Shown in pieces: positions 20,990 through 30,972 of a stretch of 64,000 bases of DNA. Position 1 is the first letter of the stretch; each line of letters starts with the position of its first letter. Below the pieces are notes generated by a model. That model made no database searches and had not been told where the DNA came from. It saw only the letters and a program-made list of their open reading frames with translations. This DNA comes from Loripinus fragilis (lineage: Eukaryota; Mollusca; Bivalvia; Lucinida; Lucinidae). The stretch covers positions 40,360,944 through 40,424,943 of the forward strand of contig OZ026530.1 in the NCBI GenBank assembly GCA_964019695.1, given 5' to 3'. A program made the translations under genes and the position numbers.

Positions 20990-23375
20990 GTGCAGTTTTC
21001 AGATGCTCAAGGGCAGCTAACTCCTAAGTCAGTTATGGGATCTGACCGAAATTCAAACTCATCCATACTTTTATGTATGTCCTGGTAACCTACAGGGATG
21101 AAGAAAATCAAATGAAAAATGAAGGTGCTAGTGTTGTCACAACATTATATAGTTATATCATAGATGCTCAAGGACAGCTAACTCTGTAGCTGGTGGATGG
21201 GTGTGGCAGAAAATCAAACTCATTCAAACTTTTATGGAAGTCCTTGTTACCTACAAATGAGGAAGATCCATTCAAAAATGAAAGTGCTAGAGTTGTCACA
21301 ACAGATCTCCCATTGTAAGTCTATGCAGATTTTTTATGATGCTCAAGGGAAGTTAACTCCACAGTCTAAAGTTGGTTTTACTTTAAATTAAACTCATCCA
21401 AGCTTTTATGGTTGTCCTTGTTACCTGAAAGAATGAAGAAGATCCAATAAAAATGGTCACAACATTATCAATCAATTTTTAAGATGCTCAATGGCAGTTA
21501 ACTCCATAATAGGTGATGGGATCTTGACTGAATTCAAACTCAGCCAAGCTTTTATAGTTGTCCTTATCTACAAGAATGAAAATGATCTATTATAAAATGA
21601 AAGCACTAGAGTGGTCACAACAATTCTCCCATTATAAGTCAATGGGGATTTTTTAAGACGCTCAAGTGCAGCTAACTCCTCAGTCGCAGGTCTGATATGG
21701 CCAAATTTTAAACCCATCTAAGCTTTTATTGTTGACCTTGTTACCTGCAAGTATGAAGAAGATCCAATTAAAAATGAAGGCGCTAGAGTGGTCACAACAT
21801 TATCCATCAATTTTTAAGATGATCAAGAAGAGCTAACTCCATAATAGGTGATGGGATCTTGACGAAATTCAAACTCATTCAAGCTTTTATAGTTGTCCTT
21901 CTAATCTGCAAGAATAAAGAAGATCCATTCAAAATTGAAAGCACTAGAGTGGTCACAACATTTCTCTCATTATTAGTCTATGGGGGATTTTTCCAGATGC
22001 TCAAGGGCAGCTTACTCATAAGTCCTTGGTCGGATACTGCAGAATTTCAAACTTATCCAATCTTTTATGAGTGTCCTTGTTAGATGAAAGAATAAAGAAG
22101 ATCCAATCAAAAATGTAGATGCTAGAGCGGTAACAACATTATCCATCAATTTTAAGTTGCTCAAGGGAGCTAACTCCAAAATAGGTGATGGGATCTTGAC
22201 GAAATTCAAACTTATTCAAGCTTTAATAGTTGTTCTTATTGTCTGCAAAAATGAAGAATATCCATTCAAAATTGAAAGCACTAGAGTGGTCACAACATTT
22301 CTCCCATTATAAGTCTATGGGGATTTTTCCAAAGGCTCAAGGGCAGGTAACTCATAAGTCCCGGGTTGGATCCTTCTGAATTTCGAACCCGTCCGAGAAA
22401 TTATGGTATAACATGTTGCCTTCAAGAATGAAGAAGATCCAATCAAAAATGAAGGAGCTAGAGTGGACACAACATTATTCATTAATTTTTCTGATGCTCA
22501 AGGGCAGCTAATTCCACAGTCAGTGATGGAATCTTGCCGAAATTCAAACTCAACCAAGCTTTAATAGTTGTCCTTATTGTACGCAAGAATGAGGAAGATC
22601 CATATAAAATTGGAAGCACTAGAGTGGTCACCAACATTTCTCCCATTATAAGTCTATGGGGATTTTTTCAAACGCTCAAGGGCAGGTAACTCATTAGTCC
22701 CTGGTCGGATCCTGCTGAATTTCGAACCCATCCGAGATATTATGGGTTTACTTGTTGCCTGCAAGAATGAAGAAGATCCAATCAAAAATGAAGGAGCTAG
22801 AGTGGTCACAACATTATTCATTAATTTGTTGGACGCTCAAGGGCAGCTAACTCCGAAGTCAGTGATGGAATCTTGCCGAAAATCAATCTCATCCGAGCTT
22901 TTATGGTTGGTCTTGATATCTGCAAGAATCAAGAAGATCCATTCAAAAATGAAGGTACTAGAGTGGTCACAACCTTTCTCCCATTATAAGTCTTCGGGGA
23001 TTTTTCCAGACGCTCAAGGGCAGCTAACTCATATGTCCCTGGTAGGATCCTGCCGAATTTCGAGCCCATTTGAGATTAAATGGTTGTCCTTGTTACCTGC
23101 AAGGATAAAGAAGAACCAATCAAAAATGAAGGAGTTAGAGTGGTCACAAGCTATTCCCCATTATAACCCTATGGGAGCTGTCTGTTGCCATAAAAACCTG
23201 ATCCGATCTTACCCAAAACCAAGTGCAATCGATCCCCCACTCCAATGATGCTTCTGATAAAATTTGATTATGATTGGGCAGCTGGTTTCAGGGCGCACGG
23301 ACGGACGCCGGCTCGAGTCCGATACTATAAGCTCACCCTGAGCCTTCGGCTCTGGTAAGCTAAAAAAGGAACCGC
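20990..23375. mobile_element. pearl-like element with alternating ~165-bp units and terminal hairpin
   Basis: About 13 units carry GATGCTCAAGGGCAGCTAAC, GAAATTCAAACTCATCCAAG, TGCAAGAATGAAGAAGATCC and GCTAGAGTGGTCACAACATT. Two unit types alternate (ATTATCCATCAATTTTT versus TTCTCCCATTATAAGTCTAT), giving a dimer of about 335 bp. The right end holds a CACGGACGGACG tract, CCGGCTCGAGTCCGATACTA and the hairpin TGAGCCTTCGGCTCT followed by GCTAAAAAAGG. This matches the pearl architecture well. Open frames across units (for example 22742-23248) follow the repeat and are not genes. Confidence 0.7.
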
Positions 23376-23399
23376 ACGCTGGCCGCACATCGATCCATG

Positions 23400-23790
23400 G
23401 CGTCATTATAATATTAGATTGACGTCACCATGTCGCATCTCAGCAAATTCAGGATTTTCTGGCAGCTTTTTTTGTTTTTCCAATGTAAATGCGATAATTA
23501 TTGGTAACGCCTATAAAGCCAATGCTAAATAAACGTGATATATCAAACAATATAGTCACAGTTTTGAAAGCGCGTGGAAAGCACGCACAAGCTAACGTCA
23601 ATTTTACTGCAAGGTGACGCCAGTCCTCGCGTTAGACGGTGTAACGTCGCTTAAACACTTGAAAGATGTTACAAAATTTGTGCGACACAGTCAAACTATT
23701 GGCGGAATTTCTTCAGTGCAATGGCGGAAAGTTGGAAGAAGCTGAAGCCTTCAAATGTGTTTTCGTCGTTTATTGTGCGTTAGAATCGAA
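23400..23790. other. No gene seen
   Basis: No repeat architecture or coding signal identified. Confidence 0.4.
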
Positions 23791-23793
23791 ATA

Positions 23794-23952
23794 GATCAGC
23801 TCAAGTGCGTGAATTGTTGAGTAATAATTCACTGTTGTCGGTCAGTTGTACGAAGATAAATCACTTGCGCTGCGCGTTCGTGATTTGATCCTCTTTGCAA
23901 CTGACCTTCAAACAGTGAATCATTACACATCAATTCACTGCTAGAGCTGATC
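23794..23952. mobile_element. Foldback element, 159 bp
   Basis: GATCAGCTC at the left pairs with GAGCTGATC at the right. Inner pairs follow in order (GAATTGTTGAGTAATAATTC / GAATCATTACACATCAATTC; GGTCAGTTGTACGAAGATAA with its right-arm counterpart ending in CAACTGACC). Loop around TTGCGCTGCGCGTTC. Confidence 0.8.
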
Positions 23953-24189
23953 AATTTCTTAAGCAAGAAAAATGATCCAGTGGGATAGAAAATCGACCCC
24001 TAGGGATCATCGTTTGTAATCAGTCGGCAAGCCTTGCAATGCCAATCGGTGAACCTCGGGATGGATTTTTCTATCATATTCTCACACTCATGACGGATTT
24101 TTATAATTTCACAGATGTGATAAAAAAAAACAGCTGCCGTCAATGATGTCAAACCGTAGTCATTATTGGATTAAACCTCTAACGGAATG

Positions 24190-24545
24190 TAAATAGAGGA
24201 TCTTACATGAGTGCTCATGTTTTATTAAATTTATTAAACGAGTTGGAAAAATGTGGCAAAATGCAAGGTGTGTCGAGCATTTTATCACTTTTTCACCGAG
24301 TTTAATAAATTCAACAATACCGGATCACGAATGTTAGGTTCTATTTATCACATGACATCATAATATATAAAAATCACTTTTACGACGTGAAATCGTCATG
24401 ATTTTGCCACTTTTTACGCAGCGTCATAACGGGCGTCATTAAGTAACGTTACTAAATCTATAAACCACTGGTGGTTTATCGATTTTGTTACATGGTACAT
24501 GTATTATATCACTCCCAGACGCGACGTCATGTGATAATTGGTGTT
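24190..24545. mobile_element. Foldback-family element, uninterrupted reference copy
   Basis: Contains ACATGAGTGCTCATGTTTTA, ATTAAACGAGTTGG, GAGCATTTTATCACTTTTTC, TATTTATCACATGACATC, TAAACCACTGGTGGTTTATC and TATATCACTCCCAGACGCG. It serves as the empty-site reference for the interrupted copy at 17975-18560. Confidence 0.7.
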
Positions 24546-24853
24546 TCAATTCAACAGAGATTCAGTTTACAAAGAAACCGTTGACATACATTGTAAGTAA
24601 GTAAGGGTGTAAAGATTAGGAATCGATACAATCAAGTATCACACCTGAACCAGGTAACTCACTTTATGGCTGATTAAAATCTAAAGTTACTGATAAATAT
24701 TATCACGCGTTCGTGTGACAACGGTGACGTTATATTATTTCTTTTGGCTCACCTTGGGTGCAGTCAGTTAATATGGTGTCCTAACCCACCTCCAGCGGAC
24801 TGTCTGCCATGTTTGCAGCTAGTTTATACGGTGTCCGAATCTACCTCCAGCTG

Positions 24854-24855
<2 letters not shown>

Positions 24856-24887
<32 letters not shown>
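24856..24887. repeat. G32 homopolymer
   Basis: Thirty-two consecutive G. Length may be inexact in the assembly. Confidence 0.95.
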
Positions 24888-24888
<1 letters not shown>

Positions 24889-24915
24889 GCAGCTAGTTAA
24901 TTTTGTTTGTTTGAT

Positions 24916-25083
24916 TTGATTCTTTACGTCCTATCAACAATCAGTTAAACAGGGACAGGTCTTCCTTGGTTGAACCAGTAATAAGCTAGGATAAATGTGT
25001 CCTGCTCAAGGACCACAACAAAGTGACGCCAGTGAGGCGCGGCCCCTCGGTCTCGAGTCAAGCACTGAGCCACTGCGCTCCCT
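24916..25083 (-). mobile_element. tRNA-derived SINE (box B damaged)
   Basis: Reverse complement of the 37123-37302 SINE: GGGAGCGCAGTGGCTCAGTG, TTGACTCGAGACCGAGGGGC, TTGTGGTCCTTGAGCAGGAC, GTTGATAGGACGTAAAG. The box B segment CGGGTTCGAG present in the other copy is deleted here. Confidence 0.8.
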
Positions 25084-25185
25084 ACAGCTAGTTAATAGGG
25101 TGTACGAACCGACCTCAAGGGAATTGTCAGCCAGTTTAAATGTGTTAAACACACCTCCAGGGTTGTGTCGACCCGGTGATGATAA

Positions 25186-25290
25186 TACACGAGGGTCATT
25201 CAATAAGTAACCAGTCTACCCTACTTCCGATCGAGATACAACACTTTTTCTTCTATGAAATCAGTCTCTAGCAAGATACAGTTTACTCTT
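25186..25290. mobile_element. Possible mariner-like terminal repeat (solo)
   Basis: TACACGAGGGTCATTCAATAAG resembles the CGAGGGT-starting ends of mariner elements, including the one at 47035. No opposite end was found, so this is weak. Confidence 0.3.
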
Positions 25291-26020
25291 TGACCTAACG
25301 TTTGGAAAAAATATCATCTGATAATTTAACAATAATATAGCTACCATTGAAAGTGTGCTTAAATGACTTGGAAATATGCAACACTACTGTGTTCAAGAGA
25401 CATTATCAAACGGCTAATTGCAAGTTTTTTACTTGTAACTAAGCTATAATTGAAGCCAATAGAATATATTTTTATTTATTAATAAGTTTCAGTACTAGTG
25501 CTCTTGAAAAAATCACAGTGTTGAAAATAAATAGTTGCATTTTTCTGTAGAAGAAATGGAAATTTCATTTGTGAAAATTTGAGAATTCAGACATATTACT
25601 CCTTTCAATTTTTACAAAATGTATTTATAATTAAAATGGGATATTAATTGATATATTACATAAATAATTGTTTAAAGTTTTACTTTCTGAGAGCTTCCAG
25701 CATGTCTGAAAAGAGTTATGTTCCAGTGTCGTTAACCAATATAGGCGACAACTTTTTCCGTTTCATTAATATATTGCACATGCACACAGTCATGTTTTAT
25801 GCTTAAGATATTAATCAAATAGTAACATTTACGTAACAACCAAATTCGACGAAATCAAATAAGAATCACTGGCCATGCCTGAAGACGCGAAAAATTACCA
25901 ACTAATAAACCAATAATGCTTAAATTTTGTACATATGTCTAAATTAGTGACCAAACACACTGTGAAAATCTTGACTGTGTCGGTCACTAAGAAATAGGTC
26001 AGGCTGGTTATCCCTAAGTT
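25291..26020. other. No gene seen
   Basis: AT-rich; no coding signal or clear repeat. Confidence 0.4.
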
Positions 26021-26029
26021 TTTCTTTAA

Positions 26030-26960
26030 AAAAAGCGATGGGATATTGCAATCGCCTCCGTCCGTCTGTCCGACACGCTCCTCCTAAACTAATGGACAAA
26101 ACGCAACCAAATTCTGTGTGTGTATTGCTCACATGAATGGGGTGTGCAATGGCACATTTTTGGCCCCGCCCCCTGGGGCACTGGGGAGGGACAAAAAGGT
26201 CAAATATAATTAAATATCATTAAAATATCATTAAATTTCAATTACAAAGTCAACTTCAAAGATTTTAAACGAAACTTTGTGTGTCTATTCACAAATAAAA
26301 GATATAAAACATATCAGAAGGGATTATCATTTGGTCGCCCGGGTCATATTCCTTGGGTGGGACTTGGGGGTACCGTTGGGGGTCAAACAATTTTTTTCCC
26401 GAAATTCAACCAGAGTTGGTGTGTGAGTTACATGCAACGGCACAATTATTTTGGTCCCCGCCCCCATGGGGCCTTGGGGAGGGGCGAAAAGGTCAAATAT
26501 CATTAAATCTCTATAACTAAGTCCATTTCAAAGATTATAAACCTACATTTGTGTGTCATCTCACAAATGAAAAATATAAAACATATCAGACAGGATTTTC
26601 ACTCGACCGCCTGGGTCATGCCCCAGGGGAGGGACTTGGGGGTACTGTGGGGGTTGGGGTCATTTTTTATCGAAATTAAAACCAGAGTTGGTGTGTGAGT
26701 TACTGACATGGATGGCACATGCAACAGCAAAATTTGTTGGGTTCCTGGCCCTGGGGCCTTGGGGAGGGGCAAATGTCAAATATCATTAAATCTCAATTAC
26801 TAAGTCAATCTCAAATATTTTAAACCAAACTTTGTGTGTCTTCTCACAAATGAAAGATGTAAAATATATTAGATAGGATTTTCATTGGGCCCCCCTGGGT
26901 ATGCCCAAGTGTTTGGGGCTAGGGGGTGCTGGGGGTCAAAAATTTGATTTTCAGAACATG
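26030..26960. mobile_element. pearl-like element with ~290-bp units
   Basis: Starts with the hairpin-like GCGATGGGATATTGCAATCGC followed by CTCCGTCCGTCTGTCC. Three units contain GGCACATTTTTGG-type, GGGGCMYTGGGGAGGG, AAAAGGTCAAATATCATTAA, ACTTTGTGTGTCTNYTCACA and GATATAAAACATATCAGA segments (26150, 26455, 26750 regions). The opening resembles that of the element at 425. Confidence 0.6.
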
Positions 26961-27780
26961 GTCATATGGCATATCAAATTAAAGGGGATGAACATTAGCC
27001 CAGGGTACACTGAAAATTTTTACACTGCAATCAAACTGGTGAGCTTAGGATGGGGTCAAAGGGTCAATTACCATTAGATTTCTTAGAGAGCCTGAGGATT
27101 TGAGATGACGCGCAATCAAATGTCCTCTAGTTACTTATTGAATCGTCATCGTACACAACTTGAACATATGAAACACTGTCGTATATATAGGGGATGAAGA
27201 TACTGTATTTTACTCTGCGTCTTTTGTAGATAATAATACTTGACGAAACACTTAATTTATGGAGCCTTGCAATTAAAGCATAGCACGAAATTTATTGCTC
27301 GAGCATGCCGATTACACGCGATCCCCCATAGCCGATACATGTATATACCTGTATTCCGTTTAAATAATCGTTTTCATTCATCAATGAAGATGAATATCAG
27401 GTTAATATTAACAGGTAATAATAACGTTTATCAAATGAAATTACCATTTAGATTAAATAAACGCGTATCAGGTTTATATATTTTTAATATTCATGTTGTT
27501 ATATCAAGCACATGTTTTATTGAAGGCGGTTGTGTGATGGTCACCACAAGCCTCAGCGGAGAAAATAAAGATACAGTTAGGCTTATCATGATAAACATGA
27601 TTTCAATTACTCTAAATGTGAAGCGCAGCTAAAAAGGGATATACAACAGCCATTCGTCTGTCAAACAGGTGCATATCTCTCTGGTTCCAGATCAAATATT
27701 TGGTTACCTGTAGAATCTATCTTAAATACCTCATTTAAGGAGCAGTGTACACCAGCAATCGTTTCCCGTTAATAAGTCGG
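26961..27780. other. No gene supported
   Basis: A 130-codon frame (27240-27632) begins at TTG, has no recognisable domain, and part of it recurs as diverged DNA near 30200-30290, so it is probably repeat-derived. Confidence 0.4.
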
Positions 27781-27789
27781 GCCTCAGCC

Positions 27790-28150
27790 TCAATGACGGC
27801 TCTTAATATCACAATCATAAACTGCATACAAACCCATGGCATCGTGAGGAAGAGCTACACAAGAATCACGATGCACCATTGATCAACTAAGCAAGGCAAC
27901 CAACTCTCTCTTCCCAATCAAGATGATTGCAAAACTAGAATGGGTATAAAGTAACTCACAACAATACGAACACCACAACGGGAGTAACGATCAACAACGA
28001 ATAAACAAGAACAAAGCCATTCCATTAGAAGTAAACGGACAGCAACAAAAGCCACTGGGGGTCTTAAATACATTTTACTGGTACCATATCTTCGCCCTAG
28101 ATTCTGCTGTTGTTGAAGCTCAAAAATGTTAAGCTCGCATGAAGGCTTCC
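27790..28150 (-). mobile_element. Penelope-like 3' fragment
   Basis: Plus-strand text ACAATCATAAACTGC, ATCAAGATGATTGCAAAACT, CACTGGGGGTCTTAAATACA and TACCATATCTTCGCCCTAGA matches the 53075-53450 part of the element at 53068-55353 in the same orientation. It extends further 5' than the copies at 18194 and 20115, and it has many stops in both candidate frames. Confidence 0.8.
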
Positions 28151-28174
28151 TCACTTCCTAAGGAACAGACTATG

Positions 28175-28680
28175 AAAACTTCTCCCCGTGCATCGATATA
28201 ATGTTGATATTTTTCCATATTCTGGTCCTTCAGGAATATTGGGTTCTGACGGAAAGCAGAATACCGTTTAAGCTGGTGCTAGGGGGCGTGAGAATTGTTG
28301 CACTTTCCATTAGTTTTCATGAACAGACTCAATAAAACCGAGTCTGCTGTTTTCTTATATTGTATGTTCTCTCTATTTCTGAAGGATCCGTTTTTCCAGA
28401 TTAATTACAGGTCGCAACAGCTGTCGTTGTGCGCATGGAGTTGGTAAAACTTCTCCGCGTACATCAATATAGTGTTGATATTTTTTCACAGTCTGGTTCT
28501 TCGTGAATGTTGGGTTCTGGCGGAAAGCAGAATACCACTTAAGCCGGTGCTAGGGGCGTGAGAATTGTTGCACTTTCCATTAGTTCTCATGAACAGACTC
28601 AATAAAACCGAGTTTGCTGTTTTCTTATATTGTGGGTTCTCTCTATTTCTGACGGATCCGGGTTTTTATCAGATTTATTA
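28175..28680. repeat. ~270-bp direct repeat, 2 copies, with conserved hairpin
   Basis: AAAACTTCTCCSCG starts at 28175 and 28446. Both copies contain GCGTGAGAATTGTTGCACTT and the hairpin AACAGACTCAATAAAACCGAGT...CTGTT, which includes an AATAAA. The second copy is slightly shorter. Probably part of a dispersed element. Confidence 0.8.
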
Positions 28681-28682
28681 AG

Positions 28683-28920
28683 CTAAAACTTCTGAAACTT
28701 TTCATATATTTTCCAAATGTGGTCTGAACCAAGCATGTCAAATAGATCAGAAATTTTGGCAAAAATAGAGGCTTCGGAAAGAAGTGCATCTGAAATATTG
28801 AATTCACACCCGTTCATTAATATTTTTGGAACTGACCCACTCAGCTTTAAATCTGGGATCACAATGGGCACACCAGTGTTAAGCCATGCGAATGACGTTT
28901 TGTTCACGGGTCGATGACTG
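28683..28920. other. Region open on both strands, not recognised
   Basis: The plus frame 28717-28917 (66 codons from ATG) and minus frame 28683-28907 (74 codons) overlap. Neither has a motif I recognise. One may be a fragment of a gene, but the sequence alone does not decide. Confidence 0.25.
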
Positions 28921-29147
28921 CGTATAGCACATTGTGGTATTGGGCCGTTTACAGTTGTCCATTTTCGCTGAATTGTGGTTAATCAATGGTCTGTGAATAG
29001 AAATGGATTTGGCCGATTTTCATAGTATAAGCACATTTTAAGTCTTTTTCACATTTTCCCCAAAATCGCTTGTTGACTTCTCAAATTCCCAAATAATATC
29101 TTAAAAATCAACTGGAAACATGATTCACTCGGCTGTGGCATTCAGAC

Positions 29148-29786
29148 AGTTCCGGGTCATCTCGGCCCATAACAAAAATCGGCTCATGTCAATTTCGGCC
29201 CATGTCAATTTCGGCCCATAGCACTTTCGGCCCATAAATTTTGTCAACCTGAATTTCTGCTAAAGAGATTATATATTCTCGAAATTATTTAAGGTTGATA
29301 AATAGAGTTATAGTGAGAAAAAAAACCTGAAAATAGATTGACTTAACAAACTAGTAAATACTAGAAAACGCTTAGACTGGTATCTTTATTAGAAGAAATA
29401 ATCATGAATCACATATATGTCTTCCATTAGCAAATACAAATTGTTCAGTGAGTTAAACTGAACAATTGGATAAAGAAAGAATCGCTTGCTTTTCATATGC
29501 GAGCAGGAAACACTCTGGCTAGATTGCGCAAATGTGCAGGCTCGTCTGAGCCTTGGCTGCCTGTTGCCTATGTGATGAACTCTTCACATACAAACTCCTA
29601 ATCAATAAAAACGAACCATTCTTATTAATTATTATGTTTGTGTGGATAATTACGGGTAAGCCGAGCTAATTATACCAATTATAGACAAACACACCAATTT
29701 ATACATTATTATACCTGTGGGCCGAAATTGTATGGGCCGATTTGGTTATGGGCCGAAAATGTTACGGGCCGAAATGTCCAGTGACC
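29148..29786. mobile_element. hAT-like MITE with 8-bp target duplication and GGCCCAT subterminal repeats
   Basis: ATTCAGAC at 29140-29147 is repeated at 29787-29794. The ends AGTTCCGGGTCATCTCGGCC and the complement of the right end, GGTCACTGGACATTTCGGCC, match at about 14 of 20 positions. Both subterminal zones carry several TTTCGGCCCATA motifs in inverted orientation relative to each other. An 8-bp duplication suggests hAT. 639 bp, no transposase. Confidence 0.8.
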
Positions 29787-29811
29787 ATTCAGACCCCCTC
29801 CGAAGAACGAA

Positions 29812-29961
29812 ATGGCAATAAAATCCACATTTTTAGTGTTTACTATTATTATTTATGCTCCGCTTATTGTTTTAGTCTATGTGATGATTTTAGATAAAAA
29901 GGTTCACGATCCAAAAACAGATCAGTATGTCGACTCGGAGCTCGACAGAACAGGCCCCAAG
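29812..29961 (+). CDS. Candidate first exon with N-terminal membrane anchor
   Basis: An ATG in good context (GAAATGG) opens a frame whose first 30 residues hold a strongly hydrophobic segment (about residues 6-27, FLVFTIIIYAPLIVLVYVMI) followed by KK and a polar, acidic stretch. That is the pattern of a signal anchor of a type II membrane protein, such as Golgi glycosyl- or sulfotransferases. A plausible splice donor, AAG|GTTATA, falls after codon 50 at 29961. The frame itself runs on to 30108 without obvious sense. No downstream exon was identified. The hAT-like MITE ends 25 bp upstream of the ATG, inside the presumed leader. Function unknown; it could also be a chance frame. Confidence 0.35.
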
Positions 29962-30972
29962 GTTATAACCTCAACTCAACTGAGCACGAAATTTATCCTG
30001 CTTATAAAAGTTAAAATGCGAAAGATTGTTGGCATTTTAACATTTAAAAGCATGATAAATACAACATCTGAGATACTTAAAGCAAGAAACTTCTTAATTT
30101 GTCCGTAATTTAGTTTTTATGAGCAGTTTAAATTTCACGCTCAGTTGGGTTGACCATGAAAAGTTTAATAACCGATGCATAACGGATAATGTCAGTTAAT
30201 ATAAACAGTTCTTGATAGTAAAGACGTTAATCAAATGAAATTACGTACTTTTTTAATGACGCGCATCAGATTTATAGATAATATTCAAAAATTGTAAAAT
30301 AGAGAGAAAGAGAAAGAAAGAAAAAGAGAGAAAAACGCACTTACAAGTTGACAAATTCTAAGCGAAAGTGACGGGGGACAACTCTGACTAATTTGAATAT
30401 TGGCTATATATGCATCTGCATTTAAATTGTAGTGCAGTATACACTGCCGCTGTTTGAAACTGTGAACATTGTGTCTCGGACCCGGTATCCTGGGTCCGAG
30501 GTTGTGTAGTGTAATATTTACAATGGACTTTAGATTATTCTGCGTTTATATGAAGTTTCAGGTCTGTTTTATCTAGAAATAAGTTTTTGTAACGAATATC
30601 AATATTCTTAAATTTTGGTTTAAAAATGAGGGGGGTACCTTGGGATAGTTATGCACTTTTTACATATTCTAATTAATCTCGCAAACCGACCGATTTATTT
30701 TATAATTTGTGAGTACTAAAAGCTCTATTTTCATCTGGCGGTGAAAAAAGACAGTGTTCATTATTCAACTTCGTTTAAAAGGGTTTTTTTTCAGGAATTG
30801 TAATCTCGATCTATTTTTAGAACTACAAGCGCGTGCGCAATAAATAAAGGGCGAAAGCCATTACACAGCCATTGTTGATCGTAATATACAAATGTACATG
30901 TGTTTATATTCGCCAGTAAAAGCCATAGTTTATTCTGTGAAAATAGCGGAAGAACAATGAGTGAGTACTTTA

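Noticed and set aside
22742..23248. 168-codon plus-strand open frame
   Set aside because: It reads the tandem units of the 20990-23375 array in one frame; a repeat artefact.
24856..24887. G32 as a regulatory G-quadruplex
   Set aside because: A homopolymer of this length could fold, but similar C/G runs occur in several repeats here, and the length is likely unreliable.
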